A stretch of DNA of 64,000 nt from an uncultured Bacilli bacterium (GTDB lineage: Bacteria; Bacillota_I; Bacilli_A; RF39; UBA660). Every line of letters begins with the position of its first letter. The first letter of the stretch is position 1. Below, piece by piece: positions 18,456 to 26,149 of the stretch. A program made the position numbers and the translations under genes. The stretch lies in the NCBI GenBank assembly GCA_934090685.1, contig CAKOJN010000002.1:62001-126000 (forward strand), given 5' to 3'. The notes beneath the pieces are model-generated. The model was not told where the DNA came from, did no database searches, and saw only the letters and a list, made by a program, of their open reading frames with translations.

Positions 18456-18994
18456 TGGAAGATAAGAAATTATGGTATGTTGTTAATGCTTATAGTGGAC
18501 ATGAACAAAAGGTAAAAGATTATTTAGAATCAAGAAGAGAAAGTATGGGAATGGAAAATAATATTTTTAGAGTTATTATTCCACAAAGAACTGAAATTGA
18601 AGTAAAAGATGGTGTTAAAAAAGAAAAAGTAAGAAAAATGTTTCCAGGTTATGTTCTTATTGAAATGATTATGAGTGATGAAGCATGGTATGTTGTTCGT
18701 AATACACCTGGTGTTACTGGATTTATTGGTTCTTCTGGTAAGGGAGCAAAACCTATTCCTTTATCTCCTGAAGAAGTTAAGAAATTTATTGGTGATGGAG
18801 AAGAAGAGGCTAAACCAATTAATACTGATGTAACTGTTGGTGATACTGTATCTATTATAGATGGTCCATTCAAAGGAATGTATGGTAAGATTGAAAGCGA
18901 AGATAAAGAAAATGAAAAACTTACTGTACTTATCGATTTATTTGGTCAAGAAACTCCTGTAGAAGTAGACCTTGTTCAAGTTACTAAAATGTAA
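18455..18994 (+). CDS. nusG: Transcription termination/antitermination factor NusG
   Basis: 179 residues. N-terminal NGN domain (WYVVNAYSGHEQKVKDYLE, MFPGYVLIEM, VRNTPGVTGFIGS) and C-terminal KOW domain (VSIIDGPFKGMYGKIE). It binds RNA polymerase and affects pausing, and links transcription to translation. Translationally coupled to secE. Confidence 0.97.
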   Translation: MEDKKLWYVVNAYSGHEQKVKDYLESRRESMGMENNIFRVIIPQRTEIEVKDGVKKEKVRKMFPGYVLIEMIMSDEAWYVVRNTPGVTGFIGSSGKGAKPIPLSPEEVKKFIGDGEEEAKPINTDVTVGDTVSIIDGPFKGMYGKIESEDKENEKLTVLIDLFGQETPVEVDLVQVTKM

Positions 18995-19013
18995 GAGTCT
19001 TATGGCTCTTTTT
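18993..19013 (+). terminator. Terminator after nusG
   Basis: AAGAGTC/GGCTCTT stem (one G-T pair) with a TTAT loop, then T residues. Starts in the stop codon. Confidence 0.75.
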
Positions 19014-19016
19014 AGT

Positions 19017-19045
19017 TTGACTTTTATTATTGGTTATAATATACT
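19017..19045 (+). promoter_or_regulatory. Promoter of rubrerythrin
   Basis: TTGACT, 17-bp spacer, TATACT. An overlapping TATAAT at 19035 may also serve. Confidence 0.65.
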
Positions 19046-19066
19046 TCTAGTAGGAGGATTAAGATT

Positions 19067-19606
19067 ATGGAATTAAAAGGAAGTAAAACAGAACAAAATT
19101 TATTAGCTGCTTTTGCAGGTGAAAGTCAAGCAAGAAATAAATATACTTATTTTGCAAGTCAAGCAAGAAAAGATGGTTATGAACAAATAGCTGCGATATT
19201 TGAAGAAACAGCTAACAATGAAAAAGAACATGCTAAGATGTGGTTCAAACAACTTAACGGAGGAGAAATACCTTCAACTTTAGATAATTTAAAAGCAGCA
19301 GCAAGTGGTGAAAACTACGAATGGACAGAAATGTACAAAGAATTTGCTGAAACTGCTAAAGAAGAAGGATTTGATGAAATAGCATTCTTATTTGAAAAGG
19401 TTGGCGAAATAGAAAAACATCATGAAGAAAGATATATGAAACTTGTAAATAATATTGAAAACAATTTAGTATTTGAAAAAGGTGAAGAAACAATTTGGAT
19501 TTGTAGAAATTGTGGACATGTTTATAAAGGCAAAACTGCATTAAAGGTTTGTCCTGTTTGCAAACATAAAGAAAGTTATATGGAAGTCAAAGCAGAAAAT
19601 TATTAA
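19067..19606 (+). CDS. rbr: Rubrerythrin
   Basis: 179 residues. Ferritin-like diiron domain with paired E..EH motifs (GESQARNKY, ETANNEKEHAKMW, EKVGEIEKHHEERY), then a C-terminal rubredoxin-type iron site (CRNCG...CPVCK). It reduces hydrogen peroxide in anaerobes. Own promoter and terminator. It and the next gene split the usual nusG-rplK neighbourhood. Confidence 0.96.
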   Translation: MELKGSKTEQNLLAAFAGESQARNKYTYFASQARKDGYEQIAAIFEETANNEKEHAKMWFKQLNGGEIPSTLDNLKAAASGENYEWTEMYKEFAETAKEEGFDEIAFLFEKVGEIEKHHEERYMKLVNNIENNLVFEKGEETIWICRNCGHVYKGKTALKVCPVCKHKESYMEVKAENY

Positions 19607-19609
19607 AAG

Positions 19610-19636
19610 TGCATTAAAAAATAATGCATTTTTTTT
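19610..19636 (+). terminator. Terminator after rubrerythrin
   Basis: TGCATTA/TAATGCA stem with an A-rich loop and eight T. Confidence 0.85.
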
Positions 19637-19679
19637 AAAACTATGTTATTATAGAATATAGAATAAAGGGAGTGATTAT

Positions 19680-20723
19680 ATGAGAAGAGCGGCATTAAAT
19701 GGTCCTAAAAAATTGGTTATAGAAAATAAAGAAGCACAAACTGGTAAGAAAGGTTACATCTTAATTGATGTAATTAAAGCAGGTATCTGTGGTTCAGATA
19801 TTCACTATTGGGTATCTGGTGCTCCTAAAGGTTTAGTTATGGGACATGAATTTAGTGGTATCGTTATAGATAATGGTGGAAGTAAGAACTTTAAAGAAGG
19901 CGACAGAGTAACTGCTTTACCAATTTCACCATGTTTGAAATGTAAAGAATGTAAAGAAGGAAATGAACAAATTTGTTCACAAACTTGGGCACAAGCAATC
20001 GGTCTTACTACTGAAACTCCTGGTGGATTTGGTGGTAGAGTATTAGTTCGTGAAGATATGGTAAGACATTTACCTGATAATGTTACATATGAAAGTGGTG
20101 CGATGGTTGAACCTGCTGCTGTTGCATTAAGAGCTGCAAATATTTCTGGAATTAGAAAAGGTGATAAAGTTTTAGTTATTGGTGGAGGAATAATTGGTCT
20201 TTTAACAGCATTATTCCTAAAACTAAAGGGTGCTAGCTATGTTGCTTTGACTGAAACTAATGAAGCAAGAGGAAGTAAAGCAGTAAAATTAGGAGTTGCT
20301 GATGAATGGTTTAATGCATTAGATCCTAAACTATCAGAAAAATTATTTGCTAAAACAGGTAATGGTTTTGATGTAATAGCTGACTGTTGTGGAAATAGTC
20401 CTGCAGTTTCAAGTGGAATAATATTTGCTAAACCAAATGGTAATTTGATTTTAGTAGGAATTTCTCTTAGTAATGTCAGTGTACCTTTAGTTGCTGGTGT
20501 AATGAAAGAAATAAATATTAAAGGTTCAATTGCTTATAAACCTGCTGAATTTGATACAGTAATTAAATTATTAGCAGATAAAAAAATTAACTTAGAAAAG
20601 TTTATTGACGATGTTGTAACACTAGATGACATTCAAGGTGCTTTTGAGAGATTAACAAGTGGTCTTGATGATGCTGTTAAGATTTTAGTTGATCCTAATA
20701 AAAGTAAAATAATAAATATATAA
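19680..20723 (+). CDS. Zinc-dependent medium-chain dehydrogenase (sorbitol/threonine dehydrogenase-like)
   Basis: 347 residues. Catalytic zinc motif GICGSDIH and GHEFSG, structural-zinc cluster of four cysteines (CLKCKECKEGNEQIC), and a Rossmann segment VIGGGIIGLL. Oxidises an alcohol or polyol with NAD(P). The closest groups by motif are sorbitol, threonine and 2,3-butanediol dehydrogenases; substrate is not decided. GGGAGTG precedes the ATG. Single gene with its own terminator. Confidence 0.88.
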   Translation: MRRAALNGPKKLVIENKEAQTGKKGYILIDVIKAGICGSDIHYWVSGAPKGLVMGHEFSGIVIDNGGSKNFKEGDRVTALPISPCLKCKECKEGNEQICSQTWAQAIGLTTETPGGFGGRVLVREDMVRHLPDNVTYESGAMVEPAAVALRAANISGIRKGDKVLVIGGGIIGLLTALFLKLKGASYVALTETNEARGSKAVKLGVADEWFNALDPKLSEKLFAKTGNGFDVIADCCGNSPAVSSGIIFAKPNGNLILVGISLSNVSVPLVAGVMKEINIKGSIAYKPAEFDTVIKLLADKKINLEKFIDDVVTLDDIQGAFERLTSGLDDAVKILVDPNKSKIINI

Positions 20724-20741
20724 GAGCGTATGCTCTTTTTT
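20722..20741 (+). terminator. Terminator after zinc dehydrogenase
   Basis: AAGAGC/GCTCTT stem with a GTAT loop and T-run, starting at the stop codon. Confidence 0.85.
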
Positions 20742-20762
20742 GATTGAAATATGAGAAATTGC

Positions 20763-20791
20763 TTGATTTTAAGGGAAATCTATGATATTAT
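20763..20791 (+). promoter_or_regulatory. Promoter of rplK-rplA
   Basis: TTGATT, 17-bp spacer, TATTAT preceded by TGA. It leaves a leader of about 100 nt before rplK. Confidence 0.7.
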
Positions 20792-20824
20792 GAATAAGCG
20801 ATTTATATTTATATATAAATTAGA

Positions 20825-20857
20825 AGTGGGAGATTATAGGATTATCATTATACCACT
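20825..20857 (+). promoter_or_regulatory. Candidate L1-binding leader element before rplK
   Basis: AGTGG at 20825-20829 pairs with CCACT at 20853-20857. Inside lie GAGAT and GGATTATC. The outline GTG-GAGAT-GATNATC-N5-ACCAC recurs before rplA. Ribosomal protein L1 is known to repress its own operon by binding a leader that mimics its 23S site; assignment here is by position and shape. Confidence 0.5.
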
Positions 20858-20899
20858 CGCGAAAAAATTAAAACTAAAATTTTATAGGAGGTGTTTTTC

Positions 20900-21499
20900 G
20901 TGGCAAAAAATGTTGTAAAGAAAATTAAGTTACAAATTCAAGCAGGAAAAGCTACACCAGCTCCACCAGTCGGAACTGTATTAGGACCTGCAGGAATTAA
21001 TCTACAAGAATTTTGTACTAAATATAATGATGCAACTAGAGATAAGATGGGAGATGTAGTACCAGTTGAAATTTCTATTTATGATGATAGAACATTTGAT
21101 TTCGTACTTAAGACTCCACCAACTCCAACACTATTATTAAAGGCTGCTGGTATTCAAAAAGGTAGTACTAAAGGAGCTAATAGTACAGTTGCAACAATTT
21201 CTAAAGATGATGTTAAGAAAATTGCTGAAATTAAGTTACCAGATCTAAATGCATATGATTTAGATGCTGCTATGAGAATCGTTGCTGGTACAGCTAGAAA
21301 TATGGGTATAGCTGTTAAAGGAATGACTGACGTAGAACTTGAAGAACAAGCAAAAGAAGCACAAGAAGCAGAAGCTCAAGCTGCTAAATTAGAAGCATCA
21401 CTTGAAGAAATGGAAGAAAGTGCTAAGGCAATGGCTGAAGGTGCGTCTGTTGAAGTAGAGACAACAGCACAATCTGAAGCAGAAGAAACTAACGAATAA
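20900..21499 (+). CDS. rplK: 50S ribosomal protein L11 with acidic C-terminal extension
   Basis: 199 residues from the GTG at 20900, 6 nt after AGGAGGTG; the GTG at 20891 is part of the ribosome binding site. The L11 core (KLQIQAGKATPAPPVGTVLG, TPPTPTLLLKAAG, GTARNMGIAVKG) ends near 142. About 57 further residues, mostly Glu and Ala, have no counterpart in ordinary L11 (about 141 residues). L11 forms the GTPase-associated centre with L10/L12. The reading frame shows no frameshift, so the tail is probably real. Confidence 0.95.
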   Translation: MAKNVVKKIKLQIQAGKATPAPPVGTVLGPAGINLQEFCTKYNDATRDKMGDVVPVEISIYDDRTFDFVLKTPPTPTLLLKAAGIQKGSTKGANSTVATISKDDVKKIAEIKLPDLNAYDLDAAMRIVAGTARNMGIAVKGMTDVELEEQAKEAQEAEAQAAKLEASLEEMEESAKAMAEGASVEVETTAQSEAEETNE

Positions 21500-21523
21500 T
21501 AATTAATAATTATTTATTATAGC

Positions 21524-21553
21524 GTGAGATAAGAAAGATAATCCAAACACCAC
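21524..21553 (+). promoter_or_regulatory. Second candidate L1-type element before rplA
   Basis: GTGAGAT, then AGATAATC, then five bases and ACCAC: the same outline as the element before rplK. It ends 7 nt before the AGGAGG of rplA and could block its ribosome binding site. Confidence 0.45.
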
Positions 21554-21569
21554 ATAAGGAGGTTAAATT

Positions 21570-22259
21570 ATGAAGAAACATAGTAAAATGTATGTGGAAG
21601 CATTAGGTAATGTTGAAAAAACTAAAAATTATGATGTTACTGAAGCGATAAAATTACTTAAAAGCTTAAAAACTAGAAAATTCGATGAATCAGTAGACCT
21701 AGTATTAAAGTTAAATATTGATGCTAAAAAAACTGACATGAATGTTAGAGGTAGTTTTGTTCTTCCTAATGGAACTGGTAAAACTAAAAAAATCTTAGTT
21801 GTTACTAAGACTAAGGCTGATGAGGCTAGTGAAGCAGATTATTGTGGAGCTGAAGATATGTTAGAAAAGATCGAAAAAGAAAATTGGTTCGACTTTGATA
21901 CTATCGTTGCTACTCCTGAAATGATGCCTTTACTAGGTAAATTAGGTAAGGTTTTAGGACCTAAAGGTTTAATGCCAAATCCAAAATTAGGAACAGTTAC
22001 TACTAATGTTAAAGAAGCTATTAGTAATATTAAAAAAGGTATGGTTGAATATAAGAATGATTCTTATGGAAACTTACATTTAACAATTGGTAAATTATCA
22101 TTTACTGAAGAACAATTAGAAGAAAATTTAAGAGCTATTGTATCTGAAATAGTAAAGAATAAACCAAATGGAGTTAAAGGTACTTTTATTAAAAATATTA
22201 GCATATCTTCAACTATGAGTCCTGGAATTAAAGTAGATAAAAGTTCTTTAGGATTATAA
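21570..22259 (+). CDS. rplA: 50S ribosomal protein L1
   Basis: 229 residues, normal length. Motifs: VRGSFVLPNGTGK, GKLGKVLGPKGLMPNPKLGTV and C-terminal ISSTMSPGIKVD. Binds 23S rRNA at the L1 stalk. In an operon with rplK; rplJ-rplL do not follow, as a terminator and a convergent gene come next. Confidence 0.97.
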   Translation: MKKHSKMYVEALGNVEKTKNYDVTEAIKLLKSLKTRKFDESVDLVLKLNIDAKKTDMNVRGSFVLPNGTGKTKKILVVTKTKADEASEADYCGAEDMLEKIEKENWFDFDTIVATPEMMPLLGKLGKVLGPKGLMPNPKLGTVTTNVKEAISNIKKGMVEYKNDSYGNLHLTIGKLSFTEEQLEENLRAIVSEIVKNKPNGVKGTFIKNISISSTMSPGIKVDKSSLGL

Positions 22260-22263
22260 TAAA

Positions 22264-22290
22264 CAAAAAAACCAGAAATTCTGGTTTTTT
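22264..22290. terminator. Bidirectional terminator after rplA
   Basis: AAAAACCAG/CTGGTTTTT stem, T-rich after and A-rich before, between convergent genes. Confidence 0.8.
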
Positions 22291-22301
22291 ATTGTATAAA
22301 A

Positions 22302-22511
22302 TTATTGTTCATGATGTTCATCGAATGGTTTTAAAAGAATTCCAACTGATACAAGCCCACTAATACCAACAAGTGCATATACAAAGTTGGTTAAAAAAGA
22401 CTCTTTACCAAATAATAATTCAACTAAATTAACTCCGAAGACACCAATCATTCCCCAGTTAATAGCACCAATTATTATAAGAGTAAGACATATTTTGTAT
22501 AATGTATTCAT
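22302..22511 (-). CDS. DUF378 family small membrane protein (YuzA-like)
   Basis: 69 residues from the ATG whose minus-strand upstream carries GAGGAGG. Two membrane helices with the family pattern LTLIIIGAINWGMIGVFGVNLV and VYALVGISGLV. Function unknown for the family. Convergent with rplA and divergent from the lipoprotein gene. Confidence 0.85.
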   Translation of the reverse strand: MNTLYKICLTLIIIGAINWGMIGVFGVNLVELLFGKESFLTNFVYALVGISGLVSVGILLKPFDEHHEQ

Positions 22512-22608
22512 GTATATTCCTCCTCTAACTATAGTTTTAACCAAAAATAATTATTTTATTCATATAAAATTATAATGAAAATATAATTTAGTGTAGGAGG
22601 GGAAAATT

Positions 22609-23589
22609 ATTAAAAAGTTTTTATTACTATTAGTATCGTGTCTTTTACTAGTAGGGTGTAGTAAAATGGATTCAAACAAAGCAATTTCTAAATATAAAAA
22701 ATTATTAAATGACAGTAGTATGTATAAATTAACAGGAGATATGGAAATTGTTAGTAATGAAGAAGTTTATGATTATACTGTAACAGTTGATTATATGGAG
22801 GGGGACTATTATAAAGCAACACTTGAAAATAGAGACTCTGATCATAAACAAATAATTCTTAAAAATGAAAATGGTGTATTTGTAGTGACGCCACAACTTA
22901 ATAAGAGTTTTAAATTTCAAAGTGAATGGCCATATAATAGTAGTCAATCATATATATTGAGTTCTTTATTAAAAGATCTTGAAAATGATTCTAATGTCGT
23001 TTTTGAAGAAAAAGATGAAAAATATATCTTATCATCAACAGTAAATTATCCGAATAACAGTTCTTTAGTTAGTCAAAAAATAACATTCAATAGAGAAATG
23101 GTTCCTGAGAAAGTTGAAGTATATAACAAAGAAGGAATTGCTAATATAACATTTAAAATATCTAAAATAGATTTTAAACCTAAATTTGATGAGAATAATT
23201 TTGAAGTAGAAAGTACTAGTGAAGAAGTTGATAATAAAAATGTTAGTTCTATAGATCAAGTTCTTTACCCTATGTATTTACCAACGGGAACAAAACTTCA
23301 AAGTGAAGAGACTGTTAAAACAAATAATTCTGAAAGGATAATATTAACATTTACTGGTGATAAATCATTTACTTTAATAGAAGAGGTAAGCAAAACTCCA
23401 AAAGAATTTGAGGTTACCAGTACATCAGGTGAGTTAGTGTTTTATGAAAATGTTCTTGGAAGCTTAACTGACACATCTATTAATTGGAGTATGAATGGAA
23501 AAGACTATTATATTATAGGTGATAATCTTACTAATGAAGAACTATTAAAAGTTGCTGCTTCAACATCAGTAGTATCATTAACTAAATAA
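22609..23589 (+). CDS. YdcC/GerS-like lipoprotein, apparent AUU start
   Basis: 326 residues if read from ATT at 22609. No ATG, GTG or TTG start exists upstream in frame that fits; AGGAGGGG lies 6 nt before this ATT. The encoded N-terminus KKFLLLLVSCLLLVGC is a textbook lipoprotein signal with lipobox LVGC (Cys17). Starting at the ATG at 22666 would remove it and has no ribosome binding site. The mature part resembles LolA-fold YdcC of Bacillus and GerS of clostridia (GVFVVTPQLNKSFKFQSEWP, ITFNREMVPEKVEV), tied to sporulation or germination. Confidence 0.75.
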   Translation: MKKFLLLLVSCLLLVGCSKMDSNKAISKYKKLLNDSSMYKLTGDMEIVSNEEVYDYTVTVDYMEGDYYKATLENRDSDHKQIILKNENGVFVVTPQLNKSFKFQSEWPYNSSQSYILSSLLKDLENDSNVVFEEKDEKYILSSTVNYPNNSSLVSQKITFNREMVPEKVEVYNKEGIANITFKISKIDFKPKFDENNFEVESTSEEVDNKNVSSIDQVLYPMYLPTGTKLQSEETVKTNNSERIILTFTGDKSFTLIEEVSKTPKEFEVTSTSGELVFYENVLGSLTDTSINWSMNGKDYYIIGDNLTNEELLKVAASTSVVSLTK

Positions 23590-23617
23590 AGTACTAAAAA
23601 AACTAGTACTTTTTTTC
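23589..23617 (+). terminator. Terminator after the lipoprotein gene
   Basis: AGTACT/AGTACT stem with a 9-nt loop and seven T. Confidence 0.85.
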
Positions 23618-23677
23618 TTGTTGAATTAAAAAAATGTAAAAAATATAATGAAAATATAAAATTAATAAAGTAAATAT

Positions 23678-23705
23678 TTGAAATTGATGTTTTTTTTGGT
23701 ATAAT
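23678..23705 (+). promoter_or_regulatory. Promoter of ftsA-ftsZ
   Basis: TTGAAA, 16-bp spacer, TATAAT preceded by TGG (extended -10). Confidence 0.75.
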
Positions 23706-23730
23706 GATATATAGATTATAAGGAGGATAC

Positions 23731-24963
23731 ATGAAAGAAATAATATCAAGTTTAGATATTGGTTCATCTACAGTTAAACTTGTAGTATGTGAAGTCTATA
23801 AAAATGAGACTAATGTTCTAGCAGTGTCCGAAGTAAAATCTAAAGGTATAAAAAAAGGATTAATAGTTAATCCAGAAGAAACATTGATTTCATTAAGAGA
23901 AGTTTTTTCAAGATGTGAAGATATGTTGAATATCAAAGTTAATAAAGTTCTTTTAACAATACCTTCTTATTATGCAGAGTTTTTAATGACTGAAGCTAAA
24001 ATTGATATAACTAATGAAGATGGTATTATTGATGGGGATGATGTTGTTAAAGTATTACAAACCTGTGTATACAATAAAATTCCAAATAATAAAGAACTTG
24101 TAAATATTACACCAGTTGAATTTAAAGTTAATGATAAGAAAGTTAAGGATCCTAAGGGACTTCAAAGTTCAAGTTTATCTTGTAAGGCACTGATTAGTTT
24201 GGTTCCTAAAAAAAATGTTTATACAGCAGTGTCATTACTTGAAAATATTGGTGTATCAATAGTTGATATTAATTTTGGTGGAGTAAGTGATTACTACGAA
24301 TGCAAAAATAAAGAACTTGATAGTAAAAATGTATCGGTAATAAACATTGGAGAAGAGAAAACAGAAGTTAGTATCTTTAAAAAAGGTGTATTAGTTGATA
24401 CTGAAAATATTGAGATTGGTGGTAGAAGTATTGACAGAGATATCTGTTATATATATGATATAAATAAAATAGAAGCAAGAAAATTAAAGGAAAAGTTTGC
24501 TCTTGCTAGTAAAAGAAATGCATCTACTTCTTGGAGTGAAGATGTGGTTACAAATAATGATGAGACAATTAAAATTAATCAATATGAGATTAGTGAAATT
24601 ATATCATCTAGAATAAAAGAAATATTAGACTTAGCTAAAAAACAAATAAACCTCTTAACAAAGATGGAAATTAGTTATATAATAATAACGGGAGGCACGA
24701 CTGAGGCAAATGATTTTAATCTAATAGTTGATGAAATATTTGGTCGTGAAATGGAAGTATATAAAGTAAAAGAAATTGGTTGTAGACACAATAAATATTC
24801 TACTGTTTTAGGTAATGTAAAATATTATCATGAAAAATTAGCGTTTAGAAATAAGAAAGCTTTTACAGTAGATGGTGATTTACAAGATGAATTATTAAAT
24901 ATAAAGAAAACTAATAATAGTAGCATACTAGGAAAAATATATAAATATTTTTTCGATAGTTAA
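23731..24963 (+). CDS. ftsA: Cell division protein FtsA
   Basis: 410 residues, actin-like ATPase fold: phosphate-1 motif SLDIGSSTVKLVV, a 1C/SHS2-like region, phosphate-2 VSVINIGEEKTEVSI, adenosine motif IIITGGTTEAN. The C-terminal ILGKIYKYFF forms the amphipathic membrane-targeting helix. FtsA tethers FtsZ filaments to the membrane at the division site. It is followed 10 nt later by ftsZ. Sequence is rather diverged but order and motifs are decisive. Confidence 0.93.
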   Translation: MKEIISSLDIGSSTVKLVVCEVYKNETNVLAVSEVKSKGIKKGLIVNPEETLISLREVFSRCEDMLNIKVNKVLLTIPSYYAEFLMTEAKIDITNEDGIIDGDDVVKVLQTCVYNKIPNNKELVNITPVEFKVNDKKVKDPKGLQSSSLSCKALISLVPKKNVYTAVSLLENIGVSIVDINFGGVSDYYECKNKELDSKNVSVINIGEEKTEVSIFKKGVLVDTENIEIGGRSIDRDICYIYDINKIEARKLKEKFALASKRNASTSWSEDVVTNNDETIKINQYEISEIISSRIKEILDLAKKQINLLTKMEISYIIITGGTTEANDFNLIVDEIFGREMEVYKVKEIGCRHNKYSTVLGNVKYYHEKLAFRNKKAFTVDGDLQDELLNIKKTNNSSILGKIYKYFFDS

Positions 24964-24973
24964 GGAGTGAAAT

Positions 24974-26032
24974 ATGAATAATAAATTAGAAATGGATCAA
25001 ATCGCGGATATTAAAGTTATTGGTCTTGGTGGTGGAGGATGTAATGCTGTTAACAGAATGATTGATTCTGGTTTAAGAGGTGTTGAATTCATTGTAGCTA
25101 ATACTGACCAACAAGTACTAAATGTTTCTCAAGCTGAACACAAAATTCAACTTGGTAAAACAATTACTAAAGGTAGAGGAGCAGGTACAAGACCAGAAGT
25201 AGGAAGAGAAGCAGCACTTGAAGCAAAAGAAGAAATTGAAGATGCTTTAAGAGGAGCAGATATGGTATTTATCACTGCTGGAATGGGTGGTGGAACTGGT
25301 ACTGGTTCTGCAGCAGTAGTTGCTGAAATTGCTAAGGGACTTGGTTGTTTAACAGTTGCTATAGTTACAAAACCATTTAAGTTTGAAGGACCAAAGAGAA
25401 TGGATTATGCATTAGTTGGTATTGATGAGTTAAGAAAACATGTTGATACAATAGTTGTAATACCTAATGATAGATTAAGAGATATAATTGATAGATCTAC
25501 ACCGTTAACAGCTGCATTTAAAGAAGTTGATAATGTACTAAGATTAGGTGTTCAATCAATATCTGATTTAATTAGTGTTCCTGGACTTGTTAACTTAGAC
25601 TTTGCAGATGTTAGAACTGTTATGGAGGACAGAGGAGATGCTTTAATTGGTATCGGTGTTGGATTTGGAGATAACAGAGCAGTGGAAGCAGCTAAGCAAG
25701 CTGTTAAGAGTCCACTACTTGAAACAACAATTAATGGAGCAACTGATTGTATTGTTAATATTACTGGTGGTAACTCAATGACATTATTCGAGGCAGAAGA
25801 TGCTGTAGAAGTTGTAAGAGCTGTTGCTAATAAAGAAGTTAATATTATATTTGGTTCTGTAATAAATGAAGCATTAACTGATGAAATAGTTGTTACTGTT
25901 ATAGCAACTGGATTTGAAGATTCAACTGAACCTTTATATCGTTCAATCGAAGGAGAAAAGAAAATTCAAGAAATAACTGAGGATGATGAAGAATTAGAAA
26001 TGCCTGCATTTTTAAGAAATAGAGATTTTTAA
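24974..26032 (+). CDS. ftsZ: Cell division protein FtsZ
   Basis: 352 residues. Tubulin-type GTPase with GGGGCNAVNRM, the signature GGGTGTGSA and the T7 loop region NLDFADVRTVM. The conserved C-terminal peptide MPAFLRNR, which binds FtsA, is present. The linker to it is very short. Forms the Z ring. Cotranscribed with ftsA; strong terminator right after. Confidence 0.98.
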   Translation: MNNKLEMDQIADIKVIGLGGGGCNAVNRMIDSGLRGVEFIVANTDQQVLNVSQAEHKIQLGKTITKGRGAGTRPEVGREAALEAKEEIEDALRGADMVFITAGMGGGTGTGSAAVVAEIAKGLGCLTVAIVTKPFKFEGPKRMDYALVGIDELRKHVDTIVVIPNDRLRDIIDRSTPLTAAFKEVDNVLRLGVQSISDLISVPGLVNLDFADVRTVMEDRGDALIGIGVGFGDNRAVEAAKQAVKSPLLETTINGATDCIVNITGGNSMTLFEAEDAVEVVRAVANKEVNIIFGSVINEALTDEIVVTVIATGFEDSTEPLYRSIEGEKKIQEITEDDEELEMPAFLRNRDF

Positions 26033-26050
26033 GAGCAAATGCTCTTTTTT
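26031..26050 (+). terminator. Terminator after ftsZ
   Basis: AAGAGC/GCTCTT stem, AAAT loop, six T; nearly identical to the one after the zinc dehydrogenase. Confidence 0.88.
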
Positions 26051-26076
26051 CTTTTACAATAATTTTACATATGTTA

Positions 26077-26106
26077 TTGACTGAGTATCATAAATATAAT
26101 TATAAT
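26077..26106 (+). promoter_or_regulatory. Promoter of the repeat-domain membrane protein
   Basis: TTGACT, 18-bp spacer, TATAAT. Confidence 0.65.
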
Positions 26107-26149
26107 TAATTTGAAAGAAAATAGATATATACTACTTAATGGAGGAAAC

